DNA of 64,000 nucleotides from Lycium barbarum (GCF_019175385.1 NC_083340.1:13094336-13158335); one strand, 5' to 3'; numbered from the stretch's first letter, positions 47,014-59,580 are shown. A program made the numbers and translations. Notes: generated by a model from the sequence alone, not told the origin.

Positions 47014-47227
47014 TATTTAATACGGTGAATCAGCACCAAAAATAAGGCAAAAAAAGATTCCACCAAATTATAAGGACGTGCTATTCATTAAAAAATGAAC
47101 GCCATACACACATTTTTAATGCCGGAAATCAAAAGGGGCAGCATAAGATAATACTCCTATTGAGGAAGCCGATTTTGTCTCTTACAAACTTGTCTTATTT
47201 TGTATTTTAAAACAGGACAGACTAAAA

Positions 47228-47837
47228 TGTAACACCCCGTACTTTTAACATAAGCTTTGACCATGATTCTATACTTAGAAAATCAGATAAAGAATGTGAG
47301 AATTGAAATTTCCCTGTTCGGTTGTAAGATGGGGGTTTACGCCCATGAACAGTGACCGTATTTCAGTATACGGGTCGTAATTCAAGTCGTAAACTGGTAC
47401 CAAGGATTTCTGAGCATTCTGGAATTTGGCATTTGGATGTCAAATGGTTAAATACGGACCGTATATATGGACCGTATATACGGCCCGTATTTCAAAACGT
47501 ATTTGGAATTTGGGAAAACGTCCTTGATGAAAGTTGTAGAGCTTTGAAATATCTTTCCAACGGTATATTATGGGGGTCAAACGGACATCTGTGCAAAGAG
47601 TTATGACCATCTGTGCAGTCCGTATTTCAAAATACGGACCATATTTCAATGGATCCAGTTAGGACGATACCTTAATTTTACACTGAATGGATCCATCAGG
47701 CACGTTACCACCTTATACCCTGGCAAGGTATGAGGGCTCTGCTGGTCCGGCAAGGTACCAGACTCCACGTACCCACGTGGTGATATCACATGTCGGTTTA
47801 TTAAATGCTCTCCCTACTTATCATGTTTTACTTATGT

Positions 47838-47882
<45 letters not shown>

Positions 47883-48487
47883 TCATGCTCATGTTCATGT
47901 CCAGGTTTTCAGTTTCAGTTCTTATCATGTTATTCCATGTCCCATGTTATTTCTTTCAGTTGCTTTACATACCAGTACATTCAATGTGCTGACGTCCCCT
48001 TTTATTGCCCGGGGGCCTGCATTTCACGATGCAGGTACTGATCTACAAGACGACACATCTGCTAAGTAGGACAGCATTCGTATCAGCTTATTGGTGAGCC
48101 CCATCTCATTTGGGGTTTAGTCAACTTTTGTTTTATGATTAGTTATGCCTCTAAGGTATGCTGGAGGCCTTGTTCCAGTAAGTATTTTTCCAGTCAGACT
48201 CATGATAGAGGTTTCATAGACTAGACAAATCAGTTATGTTATGTCAGACATTCGGAGTAGTATAGTCATTTTGGCTCATTCATGTTATTTTCGCACTCAT
48301 GTTTAAACAAATATTTTTATTAAGTATTATGACTTACTACGTTTTACAAAGGCTTATCATGCATTCACGTTATATTCCGCTCATGTTATGCCTCATGATG
48401 ATTCAACAAGCCATGTGGTTCGCTTGGTCACATGCAGTAAGGCACCGAGTGCCGTGTTTCGCTCAGGCCATGGGTCGGGGCATGACA
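47228..48487 (+). mobile_element. Solo LTR of a gypsy element, 1260 bases
   Basis: It starts TGTAACACCCCGTACTTTTA and ends GGGTCGGGGCATGACA. TAAAA is duplicated on both sides (47223-47227, 48488-48492). The unoccupied site in copy 2 reads GACTAAAATAGTAAAGCC. The ends and the CCTGCATTTCACGATGCAGG stretch near 48015 resemble Tekay LTRs. It contains CGGACCGTATAT-type repeats (47450-47640) and a TA run (47842-47879). Confidence 0.93.
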
Positions 48488-48581
48488 TAAAATAGTAAAG
48501 CCAGCCCCTAAGATAAACGTATTAATGTAATTTTGTCATGATCCAAATTCAAGAGGCCGTGTCTAGAACCTAATCATTAGT

Positions 48582-48885
48582 CAGAGGCGGATTTAAGATT
48601 TAAACTCTACGAGTTCAACCTTAAGGTTTTTAGCATTAATTCATTATATTTTTAAAGTTATGTGTTTATATCTACTATTATTGTGATTTAGTAAGTTCTT
48701 AATTAAACTAGTACTCCGCTCAAAAGTACTAGATTCAGATGAACTTGGTGTCGTAATGATGGATCCGTCTGTCGTGAGCACATGGCAAACAAGCATAACT
48801 CATACGTGTATATGTAAATAAATGTAATTGAAAATATCAGCAAAATTATTATCAAAGTAAAATTTAAATTCTGAATCCGCCTTTG
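48582..48885. mobile_element. MITE shared by both duplicate copies
   Basis: CAGAGGCGGATTTAAGATTT and, at the far end, AATTCTGAATCCGCCTTTG form imperfect inverted ends. The same element lies in copy 2 (about 49975-50275), so it was there before the duplication. Confidence 0.6.
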
Positions 48886-49070
48886 CTACCATCGGTCTCG
48901 GCAAATAAATGGATGGCTAAGGTTCTTCCAACAAACAAATGTAACCACTATTTAAATTTTATTACTAGTAAAGAAAAATATAAAAAAATATTCTTTAATT
49001 TTATTGAATATTTCAATCCAAATCCTCCGATCTACTCCTCTCTTTTGCGAAATTCCAAGAGACATTCCTA

Positions 49071-49611
49071 GAAAATTTTTAGTATGTGTGAGGCATGCCA
49101 AATCACACTTGTGTGAGGCATTTACTTGATTGACAAATGGACTTATGTAGGTCCTACATTCCAAGCAATTAAAGACCCATACTTCTTTCTTCTGTATTTA
49201 CGGCTCACTGTTTGAGTTTTTCTTTTCTGTTTTGCAACACCTCTTCTTTTATTTTATCTCAACTATTTCTCTCTTTCACTTATATTTTCATAGCTCTTCC
49301 TTATAGTCCTATAAAAAAGTTGGATAGATATCATTATTATTTGTTTTTCTACCCTTCTTTATTCATATACTTTTTTTTGCGCTTTGACAAATTCGTATGG
49401 TTGGCGCTCTTTCTTTTGCCATTATTCCATGTACTCCTCAACCAAATCTACAGGGAAAAAGATGTAATCCTTGTATCTCAGAATAAAAAATTAAAATTGT
49501 GAAAGTTTTCAATTGACATCTCAAAAAATTATATCAAACCCCAAGGGAACCTCAAAAAAGATAATTCCTGAATAAGAAACTTACACAAAATTTATATTTA
49601 CAATACTCACT
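49071..49611. other. Spacer between duplicate copies, nothing recognised
   Basis: This is AT-rich text with T/C-rich stretches (49210-49440). The frame at 49212-49502 is a hydrophobic low-complexity reading with no family match. Confidence 0.4.
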
Positions 49612-50450
49612 GGATCTACGTACCTATGCTTGAGTTCTGTTCTCCTAGAGCAAAGTGAGCTAGTTAATATTTAATACGGTGAATCAGCACCAAAAATCAG
49701 GCAAATAAAGGTTCCACCAATTAATATGGACATGCTATTCATTGTAAAATGAACGCCATACGCACATTTTTAATGCCGGAAATCAAAAGGGATAGCATAA
49801 GATAATACTCCTATTGAGTAAGACAATTTTGTCTCGTATAAACTTGTCTCATTTTGTATTTTAAACAGGACACACAGACTAAAATAGTAAAGCCAGCCCA
49901 TAAGATAAACGTATTAATGCAATTTCGTCACGATCCAAATTCAAGAGGCCGTGTCTAGAACATAGTCATGAGCCAGAGGCAGATTTAACATTTAAACTCT
50001 ACGAGTTCAACCTTAAGGTTTTTAGCATTAATTCATTATATTTTTAAAGTTATGTGTTTATATCTACTATTGTTGTAATTTAGCGAGTTCTTACTTAACC
50101 TAATACTTCACTCAAAAGTAATAGATTCAGATGAATATGATATCCAAATGATGAATCTGCCCGCCGTGAGCACATAGCGAACAAGCATAACTCATGTGTA
50201 TATGTAAATAAATGTAAGTGAACATATTAGCAGAATTACTATCAAAGTAAAATTCAAATTCTGAATCCGTATTTGTTAATACCAGTCTCTGCAAATAAAT
50301 GGATGGCTAACGGTTCTTCCAACAAACAAAGCAACCACTATTTAAATTCTATTACTAGTAAAGAAAAACATTCTTTAATTTTATTGAATATTTCAATCCA
50401 AATCCTCCTATCTACTCCTTTCTTTTGCGAAATTCCAAGAGACATTCCTA
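49612..50450. repeat. Tandem segmental duplication, copy 2 (empty sites)
   Basis: This copy matches copy 1 at roughly 90% by eye and lacks both later insertions. It breaks off at CCAAGAGACATTCCTA. Confidence 0.9.
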
Positions 50451-51126
50451 TCATACAAGATTTATTTAATTTTTTTGCACTCTTCTTGACCAATAAACGC
50501 ACACTCCCATCTAGTTCACGGTCATTGAATTGACGTAAAACTAACAAGCTAAAAAAAACTTTGATATGTTATTTTCATCAAAATATTCTAACGTGGCAGT
50601 TCAAGCTATCATCTGATTTTTGACACGTGGTTGAAAAAATGTATATCCTCATATCATGAAAACTTTTCATTTTAAATCTATAAATAGTGCAAGACGCTTA
50701 TTGCATTTTAATGTTAAAAATTTATAGTATGCAGTGGAATGATGAAAGGTGATACTAAGGGTCTTTGGTTAAATTATTTCATATTTGATTTAAGTATTTT
50801 AAAAATCACCAAAATGACGTTTTTAGAGAGAATACGGAAAATAAATTTTATTAAAAATGTCCTCGTCGAACATAGATAAAACGTGTTCAAAGACTCCAAT
50901 TGTAAAAACAAATTTGAGTTTCTCGAAGAATAAAACAATATAGAATTGATATCATACAAACTATTTATCCCATGTGAAGATTGATAGTCAGGTAAAATTT
51001 TGATATATCTATACTCCCTCCATTAAATTTTATATGATTCGAATAAGTGAAGTTTCTTTGAACGCTTTTTTTTTTTTTTTTTGACTTTAAGCTGGTCAGC
51101 CAAACACTTTTTTTTAAAAAAAAAAA
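50451..51126. other. AT-rich spacer
   Basis: No gene is seen. 51066-51125 has a T run, then GCTGGTCAGCCAAACAC and a T/A run, which may mark the poly(A) end of the adjacent minus-strand LINE or an older insertion. Confidence 0.4.
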
Positions 51127-52890
51127 GTCATCACCATTAGGCTGTGGACCTATGGTGTGGGGGGTTTGGCTTGACCCCTACCATGTTAAATTAAGTAATT
51201 AGAGTACAATGATTAGAGGGGGACATGGAACCTTGCCTCTAATCTACAAAAGAAGATTGAAAGCCAATCTTAAGGAAAGAGGCAGCCTAGACAAATCTCT
51301 TTCCGTACTACAAAAGGGTTATTAACTAACAAAGAAATTAGATTTCTCAAATCTTCTTCTAAAAGTAGGTAATTGCCATTGATCCAGTTGAGTCAGTCCC
51401 TTTGCCTCGCCAGGTAAACTGTCATGAGAGTAATATACGGACCTGGTTCTACTTGATAAAGCAAGCTTAGCTAAGTAGTCCGCCACCGAATTTGCTTCTC
51501 TGAAACAGTGCAGGAATTCAATATTAGTGCCCTCCACATTCTTTAGGATCTTGTTGATTATGTGCTTGAGCTTCAAGTTTCCCAGATTTTGTTTTGTGAG
51601 CATGTTGGCAATGATTAGCGAGTCAAGTTCCATTTGAATATCATTTATGCCATTAATTTTGCACCAGGAGCTTCCAAACTCAACAGCCAAGGCTTCCGCA
51701 TGGTTACTGCTTTCACATTCGACTGGGATAGAGAATGCCATGACCATCTTTCCGTGTTCATCTCGAAGAATCCCTCCAATTCCAGCTCTTTTAGAAGTAC
51801 TGCAGAAGCTGCCATCAGTGTTAGCTTTAAACTTGCCAGGCTGTGGCTTTTTCCAGCAGATTGGAGTACATTTTTGCACTGGCTTAATTCTTTCCGCTGT
51901 CGCACAGGTACTGATCCAGTTGCCACCGAAGTCAATGTTTGGAACAGCAACGTTTAGCGCAGTTTTGATGTTCCATACGGTCTGGTTTTCCATTCTATAT
52001 AATGAGAATTGTTTTTGCTCTCCAAACCTGCAAGAACTCCAATTTTTCCAAATTTCCCAGCATATCATAATAGGAGCAATTTTATACATAAATTTCTGTA
52101 CCTTGTTGTTGGCTGTTTGGTTCCACCATTGATGCAGCAGGCCATTAATAGGAATATGTTGATGATTAATGCCCAAGGGGGCTCCAATAAATTGCCAAAT
52201 ATGATCAGCTACTTGTCCCTCCACAAATACATGTTGAATGGAATCATTTTCAGGAATAGTACAGCATATACAATTAGGGAAGCCTTGTTTTCCGAATTTA
52301 GCCACTGCTTCATTGAAAGGAAGCTTCTTATGAATCAATCTCCAAGTAAGAAAGGATATTTTAAATGGGATAGAACTATGCCAGATATTATTTAAAAAAA
52401 GGCATCTTAGTTCTATATCTTCTTGATAGGTGCCACGCTGAAGTATTTGAAAAGCAACCATTCTCTGTTTTATCCCATATAGCATAATCGTCACTGTCTT
52501 CTTGACCAGTGTCAATTGTGCTAATGTGAAGAGCAATATCTCCAGGCAACATATTATACAATTTAGTCATGTTCCATCTATGGTTTATCAGGAAGTGTTT
52601 GACCATGACTTTGTTGCCACCACCAGTCCTGTAATCAGAGAAGTAGTCAGCTAACGGACCAAAACCAAGCCAATTATCCCACCAAAAATTGCATTCTCCT
52701 TTATTGATTTTCTAGGTTATACATTTTTCAGCCTTATCTCTAGCTAACAAAATACTCTTCCATGCTTGTGAGTTCCCAGGGACCCATTTTTTTTCCACTG
52801 GATGTTTCCTTTTGCAATATTTAGCCACTAAGAAATCAGTCAGGTAGTCTTCACTTATCTTTCCTAACGTTTAGAGTAGTTATGGTTGAG
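51127..52890 (-). mobile_element. LINE (L1-like), 3' part
   Basis: Minus-strand ORF2 C-terminal region plus a 3' UTR of about 190 bases. The left boundary is near A/T runs at 51105-51125. The right boundary abuts the Tat LTR at 52893, so the rest of the LINE was either cut off or lies beyond the Tat element, outside the window. Confidence 0.85.
51322..52870 (-). pseudogene. LINE ORF2 C-terminus: zf-RVT and RNase H
   Basis: Reading from 52862, SEDYLTDFLVAKYC and WWDNWLGFGPLADYFSD lead to LYNMLPGDIALHI, with one stop (about 52715) and a shift near 52440. The 51322-52430 frame is open. It has the zf-RVT block (IPFKISFLTWRLIHKKLP, CICC, DSIQHVF) and an RNase H domain with all four acidic residues: Asp in KANTDGSF, Glu in NHAEALAVE, Asp in MELDSLI and Asp in ANSVADYLAK. 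The reverse transcriptase itself is absent. Confidence 0.85.
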
Positions 52891-52892
52891 AT

Positions 52893-53568
52893 TGTTTACC
52901 CTTAAAAATGGTAACAATTAAATTTATAAGTGGGTTAATAAGATATGTGGTTTGATTAATAGGTTACGTATAACAATAGCAAGAAAATAATAAACGTATA
53001 TTGATGAATAATAGTAAATAAAGCTTAAGAAACCAAATTTGTGAACTCAGAGAATAGGTCCGGTTTTGGAGATTGCTTTCTTTAACCGAGCCAATCACTT
53101 GAGAAAGTTCCACTGCCTCCTTTTCATATTACAAGTATGTAAAATAATGAAAAGTTAACCCTCAAATGAAGAGACTATACCCCTATTTATAGCTACAAAA
53201 TAGATGGGCCTTAGTACAATCTAAAAAAAACTTTTTTAAGAAAATCCTAAAATGGATAAGGCGGTGTCCATACGGTCATTCTGACACTCATACTGTTGTC
53301 AGCTCAAATGGCGGAACGGTCAGGTGACACGTGGGTCTATAATGGCTACTCCAAGCCTATGTTGAGTGTGTTCGCCTCAGGCTCGTGTTCTCTTTGCTTA
53401 TCAACATACCCTTGATTTTGACACTCAGTTGAATGAACTTACGACCCCTCGGTCCTCATTCCGTTCGATGGCCAACGACCTTATTCTTCTTCGATCTCGT
53501 ATCGGTCAGCTGTAATATTTACTTTGGTTCTAACCGAATACAAATTTCTTCGATTTTTACCGTATACA
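52893..53568 (-). repeat. Tat element 3' LTR
   Basis: On the minus strand it starts TGTATACGGTAAAAATCGA and ends TTTAAGGGTAAACA. The plus-strand text TTACCCTTAAAAATGGTAA recurs at 63904. Confidence 0.88.
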
Positions 53569-54090
53569 GATAGTCCCCACACTTCTCGGATCGAAGTTTC
53601 ATCGAAGTGACGGGAAGTGGAGTGATTACCTCGGTAACTTCCCTAGTAGGAATCTTCTTTGAGAATACGGAAAATGAAACGTCCTTTCATGTCACGTCTC
53701 TATGACTTCGGAAACGTGTCTCCTTTTTGGTTGGACGACTTGGGTAACCGCCTACAATATTTTCTCTATATAAGGTGTTATAATGGTTTTATTTTTCACT
53801 TTTTACCTTTCACTTCTACTTTCATTTTTCACTCTCCAATTCTTGATCATCTCACTTTTCCTTGTTCTGTTCTTGCCTTTTGTTCCGAAATTCTGTGTCT
53901 TCGAAAATTCGTTGAGCAAATTCATTTGTGGTCTCAAAATCTTCTCCATTTTCTGGAAAACCCTTCTTAACTTCATCTGTTCATCTCTAAATCTTCATAT
54001 CTTCATATTTTTAGCCTTCAAACCTTTAGATCTTCATCTCCAGATCTTTAAATCTTCATATCTTCATACTTTTATCTTCCAAGTTCAAGA

Positions 54091-56604
54091 AATGACAACA
54101 AACACCGACTCTACTTCCCAAAACGTTCCTTCGATTTCTTCTCCAAGTATCGAACCTATCACCAGCCTCGGAGACAAAGCTCAACCCAACTCCTTCGAGC
54201 CTACGGCCAAAGACATAATCCCCTCGAGATACAATTTCAACCATGAATTTGCCATCGAAATGGTCGTAAAAAAAATTGACCGGGGTTTTGATGTGTGACG
54301 TTACCCATCCTCGATCAAAGAGAAGCACCTTCCCAAAGTCCGAACTGAATGTGGCTGGGCTAACCCCCGCATAGATATTATTGCTCCCGGTGATGATGAA
54401 TCAATTACCGACTTTAAAAGGGGTTTTATATGTTTATACATACCCCTTCACCTTCAAGCTTAACCCTCCAATAAGTCCGGTTATTCTTGAGATGTGTTGG
54501 ACATATAAAGTATGCTTTGCTCAAATAGTTCTGAATGTTTGGAGGATCGTGGCCTCTCGGTCTTTTGGCCAATAATGCCAAAATTAACTTTACCCTGCAC
54601 CATCTGATCCGGTTATATTGCTCGAGGATCTTCCGTGGCGGAGTCATAAAGTTCGCCAAACGAGGGAGGAACTCATTCTTTCCTGCGTTGATGAGAACAG
54701 AGACCGGGGTTAGTACAAGTGTTTGTCTGAGTTAAGACCGTAGACATTATACCGGAGGAGTATATGCCTTTCCCCGAAAAGTGGAACGATAAACGTAAGT
54801 TCATAGGACCTATCTCCCTTTTATATGCCTTTGAGCATATCTTCTAACTATTCCTAATATTTCAGCTGATGGACGGCTTTCGGATGCAATCCCTGAATTT
54901 GCTAAGTGGATCGAAAATATTACCAGCCAACATCCGCATGAAGAGCGGACATGGAAAGATTTGTCCCATGACTGGTGAATAGCACAAAGTCGTGGTATCC
55001 TCTTCTTGCCTTATTCTTTATTATTTGCTTTCGTTCAACTTTCCCTGATCTAATCCTTTAATATTTAGGTTGGCCAGAGGTTCTTCGACCCCACGGCCCG
55101 TACCTGAGGAAGAACCCACCATACTGGATTCAGATTTTGATATTTCTAGATCAACATGGCTCATTGCCGAGGCTGAAAAGAAAAAGAAGAAACCCAAGTC
55201 TTGAGGTCAGAAAAGAAAGAAAGGCTCGAAGGATGCCGCAGGTATATCCGAAGCTCGAGGTCTGAGGGATGACCCCGATGATGACATTTGGATTGCAAGC
55301 ATCAGGTTGGATCCTTCTGTTGCTACAACCACCGGGGCTGAGACAATCTCGGTGGAGGTCTCGGAAGGGAGTGCCACAGCTAATTTGCTGAGCTCAACCC
55401 CAGATAGGGAGGCTGAGACCCCTTTTCTCCCAATAACCGAATATCTCCAAGCCCCTGTTCCCATAAGTGTTGTTGAACTGATCGATGTAACGGGCGATAC
55501 TTCACCCGAGGCGCTGCCTTTGTTAAAGAGGGCCAGAAGGGCTGAAACAACTTCAAGAGAAGAACGCCTTCTAGGGTCGAACCACCTTCAAGGGCAGAAA
55601 CAACTTCGGCTCCTCCCCCTGCTCCATCTTTGAAGCAAGAGAATCTTGATGACATGTTCACCGATAATCCCCCAGCTATGGTGAAATACTCGGGGTTTGG
55701 GCACCTCCATATTCCTCAAGCATCGAGGAGGCCTTCTTGGTCCACTGAGTCAAGTTCAAGGTCCAAACTTGTAGATACTTTTCCGGCAGTAATTGCAGAG
55801 CCGGGGAGGACCAGGTCGACCATGGTCACCGTTCCTAAAGACCGTAGTTTTTTGTCTCGCTCCGTGGGGGTGTCCAGTTATCTACGACCTCTTGTGTCAG
55901 AGTACGATAAAGAGAAGATGGACGGGCTTTCATGGCAATGCCTTCTCAGCAAGGGTATGTATGCTGGCAACCAGGTGAGCACTTTTTCCCCCTTCCTCCA
56001 ACAAGTTTTAATTTATTTGGTGTAACTTTCACTGTTTGCCAATATCTAACCTTTGTTGATTTTACTTTTGCAGTCTCTCTTGATTGTGAACGAAGGTTTT
56101 CTTCAAGCTTGGCACAACTTTGAACGAGCCCAGTTAGATGCCTAGGGCCGAGAGACTGAGAATTCAAACTTCTCTTCCAACAAAATGAAGATCAATTGAG
56201 CCAATTCGTTGCTCCTCAAACCCTCTAAGCCGAGCTCGAAGCAGCCAAGGAGGAGAACCATCTAAGCTTGATGATACAACTGAAAAGAACAAAGTCCTAG
56301 AAGAGGATAACAAGCTTCTCAACCGAGGGAACTTCGAATATGCTACCAAACTCAGTGAGTTAGAGGCCACTGTTACCCAATTGAGGCAGGAACTTGATTC
56401 GATTAAAGTCAAGGCTACAAAGATGGAGCAGAAGTTCAGGCAGCTCGAAGTCGAAAGGGCCACTGAGAAAGAAACCTTAAAGGTTGCCCAAGAGAAGGCC
56501 GAAACTCAAGCTCGGGCTAATAAGAAATTGAAGAGTGACCTCGAGGCAGCTATCCAGATAGTGATGGGCTTCAGAGCTAGTTGCTACTAATGATGTTCAG
56601 ATCT
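54091..56604 (+). pseudogene. Antisense ORF of the Tat element, PF04195-like with coiled coil
   Basis: On the strand opposite gag-pol, ATG 54091 opens MTTNTDSTSQNVPSISS and EFAIEMVVKKID. Across stops it continues VRRYPSSIKEKHLPKVRTE, CGWANPRIDIIAPGDDESI and TYPFTFKLNPPISPVILEMC, which I recognise as the 'putative gypsy type transposon' (Transposase_28) family. Likely introns lie at about 54795-54865 (GTAAGT to TTTCAG) and 55974-56073. The middle part is acidic and Ser/Thr-rich. The end (56230-56600) is a coiled coil, with KLSELEATVTQLRQELDSIK. Its role is unknown. Frame breaks near 54297, 54570, 55202 and 56575 indicate decay. Confidence 0.7.
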
Positions 56605-56609
56605 CTTTG

Positions 56610-58753
56610 TGTCACACCCCGACCTTACTAGGGTGTGATGGGCACCCGACCCTTACTTAGGGCCGAGCAAACCTTCAGACTCTTGATGCACATAAAGTTA
56701 CATCAAACTTTTAAATCAAATCAGATAAAATACATAGTAATTTTTTTTTTCTTTCTTTCAAAAATGTTCTTTCTCGAAGCTTCCAAGCGAACAAATCTAT
56801 AGTCATACAAAATTCAATACATAACACAGACCGACATATCGGCTGACGGAGCCGCTTACAGACTGACATACTATACCCACGACGTTGTCTGCAAAGTCTC
56901 TAATACCATACAAAAACCATAACACATATACCATACCCTGAGTTGGCAGTCCTCCAGGAGCAAATGGAGTTCGCCACCACTGCTGAAATATCTTTTATAG
57001 GGTCCTTATCTCGTCTGGGAGTACCTGCGCGGCATGAAACGCAGCCCCCAAGGAACAGGGGTCAGTACGGAATATGTACTGAGTATGTAAGGCATAGAAT
57101 ACAGAAAGCAGAACTATAATCGAAACAAATAGTACCAAGAGTACGCATGTTATCCAGATTACCAAATTACTTGTTTCTCAGACACAGTTTATACAGACCA
57201 ATACCGACCATACAGACCGACACAGACCATACCGACCAATACAGATCCTACAGACCGTACAAATCATACAAAGCATAACAAAATCATACAGAGCATACAG
57301 AATGCCGACATACTTACTTTCCAGACACGGATGGCACATACCGATACCAAATGTCAGAAGGAGTGTGGCACGTACAGAACGCACAGATAAGGTCATACGT
57401 CAGACGGAGTACAGAACGTACTGAATACTCAGATGATGTCATATATCGGACGGTACACAGAACGTACAGATTACTCAGATGATGTCATATATCGGACGAA
57501 ATACAGAACGTACAGATTACTCAGATAATGTCATATATCGGACGGAATACAGAACATACAGATTACTCAGATGATGTCATATATCGGACGGAATACAGAA
57601 CGTATAGATTACTCAGATAATGTCATATATCAGACGGAATACAGAACATACAGATTACTCAGATGATTTCATATATCGGACGGAATACAGAACGTACAAA
57701 TTACTCAGATGATGTCATATATCGGACGGAATACAGAACGTACAGATGATGTCATATATCGGACGGAATACAGAACGTACAGATGATGTCTTATATCGGA
57801 CGGAATGCAGAACATACAGAATACTCAGATGATGTCAGAACATACAAAATACTCAGAATCGTATGTCACATATGCGTATAACAGAACTCGGCCCTGTGAT
57901 AAGGGACGCGGTAAACAAAATCATCATATATCAAATTCATGTATCATATATGCATATATCAGAACCCGACCCTCCAGTGAGGGGTGCGGTAACAGAGCCC
58001 GGCCCTCTAGTACGGGACGCAGTGAACAGACAGATCATATGCCATCCTGGCCACCACCCCATATCATCATATCATCAAACCATATAATAGAGCCCGGCCC
58101 GCCTATGAGGGACGCGGTGAACAATGCAGAGGAATGCGCACAATAACAGAATCTGGCCCGGGACGCAGTGAATCATATCGTAGCGGACACACGAGGACAT
58201 AACAGAACCTGGCCCGGGACGCAGTGAAGGATACATTGAGTCATGCACGAGCAGAGTCATGAGAAACCACATGCATAGGAATCAAGACTTGACAGACCAG
58301 TATACTTACCGATACCTGGGGGCTCGGAACAGATTTCAGGTCAATCCGACGTAGTATGAGAAAGTTACGTGCGTTCGAAGTACAGAACGCTTTATAAGTG
58401 TTTCAGAAGCCTTTTTCGGGGAATCAGAGTCATAGTCATATCAGGCACCTTCGGATGTCCTTACGAATCAGATCAAATAGAGATTTTGGAACCACACTTA
58501 CGTATAAGAAAATTATGGACGTCTTGATACAGAAACCTCTTTGAACATTTCAGAGCAATCCGAGATCGTACACGGAAGTTAGGGACGTTAAATCTTACAG
58601 AAGTTCTCTAACCATAATAAACATATCAGAACGCTCATATCATAATACTGATTTCGGAATTCTCATATCAGGATACTCATATCAGAATCCTTATATCAGC
58701 AAACTTACATCGGAATACTTATATCAAAATACTCGTATCGAAATACTTATATC
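56610..58753 (-). mobile_element. Tekay-type LTR fragment inside the Tat element
   Basis: The left end TGTCACACCCCGACC is the reverse complement of a GGTCGGGGTGTGACA LTR end. GCATGAAACGCAGCCCCC, then GGGGTCAGTACGGAATATGT at 57033-57085, match the reversed Tekay LTR at 31640-31710. The right end TATATC lacks a TG start, so that side is truncated. CTTTG occurs on both sides (56605-56609, 58754-58758), which may be a target duplication or chance. Confidence 0.75.
57429..57824. repeat. 46-bp tandem repeat array in LTR fragment
   Basis: Unit TCAGATGATGTCATATATCG, then GACGGAATACAGAACGTACA and GATTAC, repeats with exact 46-base spacing from 57429 to about 57740 (seven full units). Two shortened units lacking the ATTACTC part follow. 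Confidence 0.92.
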
Positions 58754-59580
58754 CTTTGAGGGAGTCATTAACCTTAGTTCCTATGAACTGTCGACCATTG
58801 TCGCAAGTTATCTTGGCTGGAATGCCGAACTGGTAAACGATATGGTCCCAAATGAAGTTAATGACTTCCTTCTCTCTAACTTTCTCGAAGGGCTGTGCTT
58901 CAATCCATTTGGAAAAATAATCAATCATAAATAAAATGAACCGAGCCTTACCTGGAGCTCGTGGCAAGAGACCGACAATGTCCATCCCCCATTTCATAAA
59001 TGGCCAAGAGGATAGGACCGGATGAAGCAATTCCCCCGGTCGGTGTATCATCGGTGTATGCTTTTGGCATCCATCACATTTTCGGACAATGTTTTTTACG
59101 TCCTCCTCTATTTGGTTCTAGTAATATCTTGCTCTGATTGTCTTTCGGACCAAGGCTTCAACTCTTGAATGATTATCACAGGTTCCTTCGTGGATCTCCC
59201 TCATCACATAATCTATTTCTACGGGCCCCAAGCATTTGGCCAAAGGTCCGTAGAAAGATCGACGATACAACTAGTCATCGACCAAGCAGAATCTCACAGC
59301 TTTGGTTTGAAGGGACCTTGATTCCTTAGGGTCTATTGGGAGTTTCCCTTCTCGTAAGTAATCTATGTATTTATTGTGCCAATCTCATGTCAAGCTCATT
59401 ATATTTATGTCGGCAGGGCCATTTTCTACTGTCGAGTTTATTAACTGGACGACCGTGCCAGAATTGAATTCCTCCGGTCCGACCGATGAACCTAAGTTGG
59501 CCAATGCATCTTCTTCATTGTTTTGCTCCCTTGGCACATGCTACATAGTCCATTCTTTGAACCGGTGCAAGACTACTTAG
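58754..59580 (-). pseudogene. Tat integrase, N-terminal and core part, truncated
   Basis: Minus strand: DYVMREIHEGTCDNHS near 59200, then VRKCDGCQKHTPMIHRP (zinc-binding CxxC), KWGMDIVGLLPRAPG and ITCDNGRQFIGTKVN hold the first two core aspartates. The chain stops at NDSLK, before the region with the catalytic Glu, where the LTR fragment begins. Stops at several points upstream separate it from RNase H. Confidence 0.82.

Larger units (their letters stand above)
46620..49070. repeat. Tandem segmental duplication, copy 1
   Basis: This copy matches 49612-50450 from CACCTATGCTTGAG to CCAAGAGACATTCCTA. It is longer because it carries a Stowaway-like MITE and a solo LTR. Without these it is about 850 bases. 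It starts about 120 bases upstream of the CYP88-like ATG. Confidence 0.9.

Noticed and set aside
51645..52395. Plus-strand frames opposite the LINE
   Set aside because: They are complement shadows of the zf-RVT/RNase H frame.
57429..57824. CRISPR-like array
   Set aside because: Repeats are contiguous 46-bp units with no unique spacers, lie in an LTR, and the genome is a plant nucleus.
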